DNA of 24,036 nt from CAZGMJ01 sp964649005 (GTDB lineage: Bacteria; Planctomycetota; Phycisphaerae; Sedimentisphaerales; Anaerobacaceae). Shown in pieces: positions 8,892 through 15,251 of this stretch. Position numbers and translations under genes: made by a program. Below the pieces are notes generated by a model. That model was not told where the DNA came from. It searched no databases and saw nothing but the letters and a program-made list of their open reading frames with translations. The stretch's first letter is position 1. Each line of letters opens with the position of its first letter. The stretch lies in NCBI GenBank assembly GCA_964649005.1, contig CAZYMD010000067.1, forward strand, positions 1 through 24,036, read 5' to 3'.

Positions 8892-8937
8892 ATATCGTCA
8901 CTTTCAGGACGCTGGCTCACCTCCTTTCCTGGGATAT
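8892..8937 (-). promoter_or_regulatory. Candidate leader RNA hairpin enclosing an anti-16S sequence
   Basis: On the minus strand ATATC (8937-8933) pairs with GATAT (8896-8892), and CAGGA (8931-8927) with TCCTG (8909-8905). The loop holds AAGGAGGTGAGCC, nearly the full complement of a 16S rRNA 3' tail. It lies about 80-125 bases before the 1344-residue gene and is separate from that gene's own ribosome-binding site at about 8816-8823. It could bind the 30S subunit or regulate translation; that is inference. Confidence 0.3.
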
Positions 8938-9271
8938 GAGTACGATGAGAATATCCGAATTCTTTTCAACGAGTTGGGAAAACACCAGAGGCCGTTGAAG
9001 CGCACGGACATAGAAGTAACTTAGCGCCTCACCCTCATATTGCGGAGCCTCGTATGGTAATACCAATCCTCCTCATAGACAATATCCAATCTGGCCGCAA
9101 GACAAACACGACGAATACGTCCGAAAATATCTGCACTATTGATTATAAAAGAAGTGGCTTGGCGTTTCAAGAATTCTCTCAACGATTGCCTTTTTCGTTC
9201 AATGTTGCCTGTGGATCAGTATCGATTTTGCTTTGAAATACTTGTCTCTAAAGGACTTATGTGCATAGCAG
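8938..9271. other. Gene-free stretch with nothing convincing
   Basis: Short open frames occur on both strands but lack ribosome-binding sites and protein-like composition. I see no repeat, tRNA or mobile-element end. It presumably holds the promoter of the 1344-residue gene on the minus strand, but I could not single out a clear -35/-10 pair. Confidence 0.5.
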
Positions 9272-9450
9272 GGCATGCAGGGAAACGGGGCGTGAGCGTG
9301 CCGAATCTTCCTGCCTTAGGAAGGCCATGAGGGGATGGTTCCGGGCTTGCGAAAGCTCAGTCGTTCGGTCTCTACGCCGTTTCGTAGATGTCGTCTGAGA
9401 GGGGAAGCCGTTTATTTTGGGCGGGCAGTATGGATGTCCGCCCAAAATAA
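9272..9450 (+). ncRNA. Possible structured RNA ending in an intrinsic terminator
   Basis: On the plus strand several helices lie in series: GGCATG/CGTGCC (from 9272 to about 9302, one G-U), CTTCCT/AGGAAG (9307-9323), GGGCTT/AAGCTC closed by a GCGA tetraloop (9343-9358), and TCTACG/CGTAGA (9371-9388). The strong hairpin at 9412-9450 then closes the stretch. No protein-coding frame is credible. I could not match it to tmRNA, SRP, RNase P, 6S or a common riboswitch, and no clear promoter is visible. It may simply be intergenic sequence. Confidence 0.22.
9412..9450. terminator. Strong long-stem hairpin terminator
   Basis: A 16-base stem (15 Watson-Crick pairs and one G-U) begins TTATTTTGGGCGG, has a 7-base loop and ends CCGCCCAAAATAA. 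The A/T-rich base of the stem gives a U tract on either strand. It lies 20 bases after the stop codon of the minus-strand oxidoreductase at 9471 and would end that transcript. Confidence 0.8.
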
Positions 9451-9470
9451 GCTGGCTTTTATAGCATAAC

Positions 9471-10976
9471 TTACAACTCCCAACCCTTGCGGTACTCGCG
9501 ATAAAGGTATTTGTCAGCCTCAGGGGCGTTGGTGATTTTCATGTTTTCACTATCGAACAGCACCTTTCTACCCGAGCGCAGGGCGACAGTCCCCAGGTTG
9601 ACGGCGTCTGTGATCGCTGCGGCGTTCAGGAAACTTCCAGGGGAGGGCTCGCCTCCTTTGAAGGCCTGGAGCCATGAGGATAAACGTCTGTTTCGTCCGG
9701 CGCTCTGGGATGAAGTTTCGTCCGGCTTGAAGGGTTTATTCTCACCTTTGGCGAAGATTCGAGGATCCTGCCCATTGAAGCCTGCCATGATAGTGCCCTC
9801 ATCGCCAATGTACATGATACCCTCTCTGTCCATCTCTACGCCTTGCGCTTCGAGCTCATCGGGCAGACGCGGTTTCATTCCGCCATCGTACCAGAACAAG
9901 TCCATGGCAGGCATTTGCTGCCTGGCTGCGAACTGGAAACGCAGAGCGCAGGCGGTCGGATAAGAGAAATCATTGTGTACTGTCGTGCTGACGTTGTTTT
10001 CGATTGTGCAGGTGTGAGTCGCCCACGCCCGGGCGCTGAGCGGAGTATCCAGGTTCAGAGCTGCAAATACGGGCCAGAGGCTGTAAATGCCCATGTCCGC
10101 CATGGAGCCGCCGCCGAAATCGTACCAGCCTCTAAAGACTGTGTGCGTGTAGTGTGGGTGATAGGGGCGAGGCAGTGTGGGGCCCAGCCAAAGATCCCAA
10201 TCTAAGCCCTTGGGGATAGGGCGTCTGTCCCTGGGAATCTCTGTGTATTGTGGCCACACAGGGCGGTTCGTCCAGTTGTGTATTTCGCGCAGGGGGCCAA
10301 TGGCTCCCTGCCTGATGCTTTCTGCGATCATGCCATTGCCTGCTCCACTGCCATAGGCAAGCAAGTGTGTGGCCATCTTTGTTTGTCGGGCGGTTTTTAG
10401 GACCAGTCTGCCTTCGTATAGTCTATTGGCGATGGGTTTGTGCATCAGGACGTGTTTGCCCTTCTTCATTGCGGCAATCGAAATTGTCGCGTGCAAATGA
10501 TCGGGCGTCATGATCTTGACGGCATCTATGTCCTTTTCCTTTTCCAGCAGTTCGCGGAAATCAACGTAGGCGGAGCAGCCTTTGGAGCCAGCGGCGCGGC
10601 CGTGGTTTTTATAGTAGGTATCAACGACGTAGCGGCCCACCTCCCGGCCTCCCGGACAGCCATCAGCTCGGTCTCTCCACGAGCTATCATCCAGGTAAGT
10701 TCGTATGCGGTTGCGTATGCCATTCTTGCCCCACTCCACGTAATCGTTGCTGTCGGTGTTCGGATCACAGACAGCCACGATCTGTATCTGTGGCTCTTCG
10801 AGCAAACCTCCAAGCTCGTTGAATCCTTGGGTGCCCATGCCGATGTGGGCAAACGTGATCTTCTCGCTCGGAGCCACATACCCCGCTCCACCAAGCACGT
10901 GACGAGGAACCAGAGTAAAAGCGCCGGTTGCTATAGCCGAACCCAGAAATTTACGACGATCTATTTTCATTGTCAT
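9471..10976 (-). CDS. Tat-exported Gfo/Idh/MocA oxidoreductase, long variant with altered catalytic motifs
   Basis: 501 residues. The start at ATG 10976 follows GGGAG with 8-base spacing; an in-frame ATG at 10997 has no ribosome-binding site. The Tat signal is at 7-30 (RRKFLGSAIATGAF). The Rossmann motif is HIGMGTQG at 44-51. Between DPN (71-73) and the next helix lies an extra Gly/Arg-rich segment of about 60 residues (74-135) that the 1228 paralogue lacks. The usual EKP motif reads HKP (179-181), keeping the Lys, and the usual D-x-G-x-H reads DMGIY (294-298), losing the His. DWDLWLGP (259-266) marks the exported subgroup. The DUF1080 gene is 129 bases upstream on the same strand, so a joint role in 3-keto-sugar chemistry is likely. 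The altered motifs suggest a distinct reaction or substrate. Confidence 0.88.
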   Translation of the reverse strand: MTMKIDRRKFLGSAIATGAFTLVPRHVLGGAGYVAPSEKITFAHIGMGTQGFNELGGLLEEPQIQIVAVCDPNTDSNDYVEWGKNGIRNRIRTYLDDSSWRDRADGCPGGREVGRYVVDTYYKNHGRAAGSKGCSAYVDFRELLEKEKDIDAVKIMTPDHLHATISIAAMKKGKHVLMHKPIANRLYEGRLVLKTARQTKMATHLLAYGSGAGNGMIAESIRQGAIGPLREIHNWTNRPVWPQYTEIPRDRRPIPKGLDWDLWLGPTLPRPYHPHYTHTVFRGWYDFGGGSMADMGIYSLWPVFAALNLDTPLSARAWATHTCTIENNVSTTVHNDFSYPTACALRFQFAARQQMPAMDLFWYDGGMKPRLPDELEAQGVEMDREGIMYIGDEGTIMAGFNGQDPRIFAKGENKPFKPDETSSQSAGRNRRLSSWLQAFKGGEPSPGSFLNAAAITDAVNLGTVALRSGRKVLFDSENMKITNAPEADKYLYREYRKGWEL

Positions 10977-10992
10977 GGTAAGAACTCCCTTT

Positions 10993-11104
10993 GTCATTTT
11001 CTATTTACTATTTATTACTTACTATTGGCTTTTGAGTGTATTGCATATGTCGCCTCATAGCGTGAGATCAAATAGTCAATAGTCATTAGTAATTAGTCAA
11101 TTCC
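10993..11104. repeat. Imperfect inverted pair of ACTATT-rich tracts between two genes
   Basis: The tract at 10993-11028 (built of TTACTATT-like units) and the tract at 11071-11104 (AATAGTCA/TTAGTAA units) are imperfect reverse complements, about 13 of 17 bases over the best part. They flank a 42-base core. The second tract ends immediately beside the DUF1080 stop codon. It may be an intercistronic hairpin or the remains of a small mobile repeat. Confidence 0.45.
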
Positions 11105-11105
11105 T

Positions 11106-11885
11106 CTATTTCAATTCCTTGATGTAGATGTTCTTGAACTGCAGGAGACTTGGTGGGCTGTTCCATTGGCCGTTGCTTTTGCCTCCGTGGTGTTGCAGGG
11201 CGATGGGGCCGCTCTTTGCGATGCCGGGAAGTTGGGCCTTGTCGATTACCTTGATTCCGTTGAGCACGACGGTGACGCGGTCGCCCTTGGCGGTGATCTC
11301 GAATCGGTTCCACTGGCCTACTGGCTTGTCGGCCTGGTGGCGAGGGGTTACGCCTGCTCGCACTTCCGGCGGCATGCTCTTGTCCATCCGATAGCCATAG
11401 AACTCACCCGAACCGATTGGCCAGCACCAGATGTTGACCTGGTTCTTGCCTGCGCCGCGCAGGAAGACACCGCTGTCGGAGTCGGGCAGGGCCAGCTTTA
11501 GCTCCTTGCCTTTGGTATCGCGAGCATGCGTGCCATCGGGCAGGATGTAAGGGATGTTTGGGTTAATGTAGGGCGTCTCCTTGATTCGCCAGTCAACGCG
11601 GAGCACGAAGTCCTTAAAAGCTTCGGTGTGCCAGAGGGTTTTATCGCCTTTGGCTTCGCTCTGGGCGTCGTAGTCTATCACACCGTCAATGATCTTCCAG
11701 TGTCCGTTGTCGCCCTCGGGGACTTTCCAGCCTGTGAAGTCCTTGCCATTGAACAGCGCACGAAAGCCTCTTGGCGGCATATTGTCCTTTTCCTGCTCGC
11801 TCGCCACACCGGTCTGGCAGCAGATTCCTATTAGGCAGGCTATTGTCACCAGTGCCAAAACTATTGCGATTCGTTTCACAGTCAT
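11106..11885 (-). CDS. Secreted DUF1080 (3-keto-disaccharide hydrolase-type) protein
   Basis: 259 residues. The start at ATG 11885 follows AAAGGAGG with 8-base spacing. An ATG six bases earlier is too close to the ribosome-binding site, and one at 11915 has none. Residues 1-29 are a Sec signal peptide. The DUF1080 concanavalin-like fold is marked by FRALFNGKDFTGW (41-53), DSDSGVFLRG (135-144), NIWCWPIGSGEFYGYR (151-166) and GPIALQHHGG (226-235). Pfam describes the family as acting on 3-keto glycosides made by C3 sugar dehydrogenases. The gene is followed on the same strand by the Tat oxidoreductase at 9471, a partnership seen widely in planctomycetes and Bacteroidetes. The length is normal for a single-domain member. 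Exact substrate unknown. Confidence 0.9.
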   Translation of the reverse strand: MTVKRIAIVLALVTIACLIGICCQTGVASEQEKDNMPPRGFRALFNGKDFTGWKVPEGDNGHWKIIDGVIDYDAQSEAKGDKTLWHTEAFKDFVLRVDWRIKETPYINPNIPYILPDGTHARDTKGKELKLALPDSDSGVFLRGAGKNQVNIWCWPIGSGEFYGYRMDKSMPPEVRAGVTPRHQADKPVGQWNRFEITAKGDRVTVVLNGIKVIDKAQLPGIAKSGPIALQHHGGKSNGQWNSPPSLLQFKNIYIKELK

Positions 11886-11954
11886 CTTCATACCTCCTTT
11901 GTAAACGATTGTCATAAACCTTCATGAATGTTGCAGACGGATACTGTGCGTTTC

Positions 11955-11984
11955 ATGATACCACTACGCCTCATTAAGTTGCAA
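11955..11984 (-). promoter_or_regulatory. Candidate promoter for the DUF1080/oxidoreductase pair
   Basis: On the minus strand TTGCAA (11984-11979), an 18-base spacer and TATCAT (11960-11955), about 70 bases before the DUF1080 start. Pattern match only. Confidence 0.35.
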
Positions 11985-12028
11985 TGGTTCTATGTACATA
12001 TAATGCTTGAGTTTTCGAACAAGGGCGA

Positions 12029-12056
12029 TTGCTTTTTGCCGGCGATGTAATATTAT
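12029..12056 (+). promoter_or_regulatory. Candidate promoter for the TIM-barrel hydrolase gene
   Basis: TTGCTT (12029-12034), a 16-base spacer and TATTAT (12051-12056), 71 bases before the start codon at 12128. It lies back to back with the candidate DUF1080 promoter. Confidence 0.4.
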
Positions 12057-12127
12057 AGAGATAGTGCTGTGCTGTTTATAACAGGCGGCCTGCAATTGCT
12101 TTCGAGACAGTTTTGGAAAGGAAGATC

Positions 12128-13726
12128 ATGTCTGGGAGACTTTTATTCATATGTATACTTGTTGTGCTGTTCGCAAATTTGACCTTTGGCACGCAGACAC
12201 TCGAACCGATTGAGACTGTCACAATAAATGAGAACAGGGCCCTGGTGGTTAACGACGAGCCGTTCTTTCCCATCATGATCTGGTTGCAGGGTCCGGAGAA
12301 TTTTGCATCGGCGCGTTCGACCGGGATCAATACAGTCGCAGGTTACTGGTCGGGATCAGGTGGGACGAAAGACGTCCAGGAATATCTGGAGCTTGTAAAA
12401 GAAGCAGGATTTTATGGCGTCATGCCATTTGACGAGCGGCTCAAAGGCAATGCAGCGCTGCTGGCGTATATTCATGGAGATGAACCTGACTTACCTCATC
12501 TCGCCAGTGATACTGAGGTTGTTACTTCCGAAGGACTCAGGGTCAATACGAGCACGCCTCTCTGGAAAATTTTCGATGGCGTCACTCATAGCTGGTCTGT
12601 TCTCGATCCGCTCGAAGGGGCCAGGTTTACATTGAAGTTGAATAAAACTGTTGAGGTACAAAGACTGGTGGTTTGGCTTACCATTTCGAAAGGACTTGCT
12701 GTAGCCAAAGATGTTTCGTTTCTGGTCGAAGGCAAGGAGATTGCGCGAGCGACACTCAAGAACGAAAAAGGGCGTCAGGAGATCGCACTTAAGTCACCTC
12801 TCACGCTTAAAAAGCTTACCTTCGAAGTAATATCCACATACCCAAGTGAGAACGTCTGGGGATCGATCAGTGAGATCGAGGGTTTTGACAGCGATGGAAA
12901 GAATGTATTGCTGTCACCTCCTCGAAATGTCCCTCGCCAATATCCCGATCAGGTGCAGAAGGAATACCTCGACATTAAAAAAGCGGATTCTTCACGACCG
13001 GTCTTTATGACGCTAACGGGTTACTTCCTGGGCGTTTTCGATAAGTGGTCCGATGAGCAGCGTATGAAGTTGTATCCAGAGTATGTCAAGGCGACGGATG
13101 TGATAGGCTACGATATTTACCCGATCTATGGTTGGAACAAGCCCGAGTGGCTTGGCCTGATCCATGATGGCACCGAAGAGCTGTGCAGACTTGCAGGCAG
13201 CAGGCCCGTATACGCGTGGATTGAAACCAGCAAAGGAGGCCAATGGACAGGCGATCTGGAAAAGCAGAAGCCTGTAACGCCCGCGCATATTCGAGGGGAG
13301 GTCTGGATGGCTATCTGTCGCGGGGCGACCGCCATCGGATACTTCACCCACATCTGGAAGCCGGAATACAAGCAGTTCGGAGCGCCGCCTGAAAATGTCG
13401 AGGCGATGAAAGAGATCAATGACCGGATTACGAGATTGTCGCCGGTGATTTTAGCTGAGCCTGCAAAGGTTAAAGTTGGCATAAAGCTCGACGGCGGGCT
13501 AAGTGGTGACATTATGGCCAGGGAGTATGATGGGCGGTTTTACCTTTTTGCTGTCAACTACGATTCGAGGCAGAGCGATGGGAGGGCAGTCATTGAGGTA
13601 GAAAAGCTCAAAGCCGGTACGAGTATTGAGGTTGTGGATGAGGGGCGTGTGATTCGGGCGGAGAGTGGAAAATTTACCGATGACTTCGGGCCTATGGGTG
13701 TGCATATATACAAGATTGGGCAATAG
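12128..13726 (+). CDS. Secreted glycoside-hydrolase-like TIM-barrel protein with an inserted beta-sandwich
   Basis: 532 residues. The start at ATG 12128 follows AAAGGAAG; a TTG 15 bases upstream is in frame but less likely. The signal peptide is about 1-21. The barrel starts with VVNDEPFFPIMIWLQGPENF (41-60), as in GH2/GH42-like catalytic domains. HGDEPD (116-121) places E119 where clan GH-A enzymes keep the acid/base, and YAWIETSKGG (362-371) offers E366 as a candidate nucleophile. Residues 125-264 look like an F5/8-type (discoidin-like) binding domain (ITHSW-like opening, then NVWGSISEIEGFDSDG), inserted between the acid/base strand and the next helix; the barrel resumes at QYPDQVQKEYLDIKKADSSR. 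A small beta-domain ends the protein (445-532). The family is uncertain and activity is inferred. Its end lies 15 bases from the convergent SGNH gene. Confidence 0.72.
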   Translation: MSGRLLFICILVVLFANLTFGTQTLEPIETVTINENRALVVNDEPFFPIMIWLQGPENFASARSTGINTVAGYWSGSGGTKDVQEYLELVKEAGFYGVMPFDERLKGNAALLAYIHGDEPDLPHLASDTEVVTSEGLRVNTSTPLWKIFDGVTHSWSVLDPLEGARFTLKLNKTVEVQRLVVWLTISKGLAVAKDVSFLVEGKEIARATLKNEKGRQEIALKSPLTLKKLTFEVISTYPSENVWGSISEIEGFDSDGKNVLLSPPRNVPRQYPDQVQKEYLDIKKADSSRPVFMTLTGYFLGVFDKWSDEQRMKLYPEYVKATDVIGYDIYPIYGWNKPEWLGLIHDGTEELCRLAGSRPVYAWIETSKGGQWTGDLEKQKPVTPAHIRGEVWMAICRGATAIGYFTHIWKPEYKQFGAPPENVEAMKEINDRITRLSPVILAEPAKVKVGIKLDGGLSGDIMAREYDGRFYLFAVNYDSRQSDGRAVIEVEKLKAGTSIEVVDEGRVIRAESGKFTDDFGPMGVHIYKIGQ

Positions 13727-13741
13727 TCGGTTGCATTGAGC

Positions 13742-14962
13742 TTAGTTCGCTACGAAATGCAGGACTCTCATTGCGTGGCCGGAGCTTCGCTGGTCCTTGT
13801 CGGCGCTGATTCGTAGGCGAAGAGTATGTTTTCCAGGCTTGAGGTCGGCATCGAAGATCACGGTGCGTGGGTAATGTAGGCCAGTGCTGAAATCGTGAAA
13901 CAGATTCGATGGTTTGTATGGTCCTTTGTCGATGCTTGTCTCGACGATTCCGGCGTCGGGACCCGCCAGGATGTACGCCCCAATCGCTGTGCCTTCGAAG
14001 TCAAGTGTCATCTCGGCGCCGGGCTCATCGGTACAAAGCAGCTTGTCACCGACAAATTGCGAGCGGCAGTTCCCCTTGATCGTGGACCAGTCGGGCGCTT
14101 TTACAGTCATGTCATGGACGATCTCCGATTTATCCAGTGGGATAAGACGGCCTCGGAAATAGCTGTTTTTGTCAAGGGGTTTTTCAGGCAATTCGTGAGC
14201 TTCGAGCCTGGCCTCTGGCGACAGTTCTTCCGTCCATGCCACCGACATCATACGATCTATCATCGAAGCGCAAATTGCGTTGCCCTCTGGTTTGGGGTGC
14301 GTGCCGCCGTATTGATCCCAGGTTAGCCCGCCTGCGCTAATGCGGTCAGCAACCTCCTTCGCGAGGTTAATCGTGGGGATCTGATAGTATTGTGCCACCC
14401 TGCGGTGTGCGCCGACTGAAAGCGGTGTTTTTCCAGCCTGCCATGTCTCGAGCATTTCGGGATTCACGAAGTAAACTATCACGATATCGGCGTTTGGATT
14501 GTGCATTCGCATATGGCGAACGATTCCCTCCATGCCTCGGATGCACTCTCGACGAGCGTGGTTGGCGTCCTGATCGTCATTGACAGCGAACTCAATGAAA
14601 AACAAATCGACTGGTCCCTCGCTCAAAACATGCTCTTGGAGCCGGAAAGCGCCTGTCGTCGAGCAAGTCGATGATATACCTGCGTCGGTAAAGGTGAACT
14701 GAGTATCGAGGAAGCGCTGCTTGAGGATATCCATGACCATCGGTCTGTATCCGTTCATTTCGGTAATCGAGCCACCGATGAAAGCTACGTGTCCTTTCTT
14801 GTCCCTTTCAAACCGGATGCGCGCATTTTGAAACTGTCCGCGCATGTGTATGTTGATGTCCGACGGAGAAGTGATCCGGCTTTGGGCGCGAACGCCCTGC
14901 GTGACAATTGCGGATGATATGACCATCAAAAAGATAATCCATCGGTTTATGGGAATAAGCAT
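13742..14962 (-). CDS. Secreted SGNH/GDSL esterase with C-terminal beta-sandwich
   Basis: 406 residues. The start ATG is preceded by AAGGAG with 9-base spacing. The signal peptide is 1-26. SGNH blocks: I FIGGSITEM (61-69, nucleophile S65), II DAGISS around G95, III FAVND (125-129, N128), V GGTHPKPEGN (219-228, H222). The Asp normally three residues before the catalytic His is Gly here; D216 is six residues before it. Residues 255-406 form a beta-rich extension with CBM-like strands (GAEMTLDFEGTAIGAYILAG, PGKHTLRLRIS), similar to the accessory domain of carbohydrate esterases. The likely role is removing acetyl or other acyl groups from polysaccharide outside the cytoplasm. It is divergent from the beta-helix gene at 15252. 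Confidence 0.85.
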   Translation of the reverse strand: MLIPINRWIIFLMVISSAIVTQGVRAQSRITSPSDINIHMRGQFQNARIRFERDKKGHVAFIGGSITEMNGYRPMVMDILKQRFLDTQFTFTDAGISSTCSTTGAFRLQEHVLSEGPVDLFFIEFAVNDDQDANHARRECIRGMEGIVRHMRMHNPNADIVIVYFVNPEMLETWQAGKTPLSVGAHRRVAQYYQIPTINLAKEVADRISAGGLTWDQYGGTHPKPEGNAICASMIDRMMSVAWTEELSPEARLEAHELPEKPLDKNSYFRGRLIPLDKSEIVHDMTVKAPDWSTIKGNCRSQFVGDKLLCTDEPGAEMTLDFEGTAIGAYILAGPDAGIVETSIDKGPYKPSNLFHDFSTGLHYPRTVIFDADLKPGKHTLRLRISADKDQRSSGHAMRVLHFVAN

Positions 14963-15157
14963 CTGTTCTCACTCCTTATATTGTAAGCAGGAACTTATAA
15001 TGACCTTCGATTGAAATGTCCGGTTAATTCGATATTTTTGTCGCTAACGGCTTTAAGATCAAGAGCGTTGTTTGCCAACCGCTACAAATCTCTTTCGACT
15101 ATACTACAACTTGCGTTGCAGTAAAGAGCAATCAACCGTAATCCTGTCACATTGGCA

Positions 15158-15186
15158 TTGTCCTTGCCATTTCAAGGATTTATAAT
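15158..15186 (+). promoter_or_regulatory. Strong candidate sigma-70 promoter for the beta-helix gene
   Basis: TTGTCC (15158-15163), a 17-base spacer and a perfect TATAAT (15181-15186). It is 65 bases upstream of ATG 15252. The rest of the 289-base gap 14963-15251 shows no gene. Confidence 0.5.
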
Positions 15187-15251
15187 AATCTTTCGGTATG
15201 CATAAATTGTGCCGTTCAAAATTCAGAAGGCTTTTGCTGAAGGAGCAGCTT

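Noticed and set aside
8813..8920. A 35-codon GTG frame on the minus strand whose TAA overlaps the ribosome-binding site of the 1344-residue gene
   Set aside because: The GTG lies within the GGAGGTG sequence itself, so there is no usable spacing for initiation, and the peptide has no recognisable features.
8914..8929. Plus-strand sequence resembling the 3' tail of 16S rRNA (GGCTCACCTCC...)
   Set aside because: The match covers under 20 bases and the flanks do not resemble 16S rRNA. It is better explained as an anti-16S element read on the minus strand.
9395..9400. CTGAGA, as in the TPP riboswitch core
   Set aside because: The partner motifs (ACCC...GAACCTGAT and the following helix) are absent.
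10440..11060. Open frame of 206 codons antisense to the second oxidoreductase
   Set aside because: It overlaps the Tat signal and Rossmann region of the real gene, and its tail runs into the low-complexity tract.
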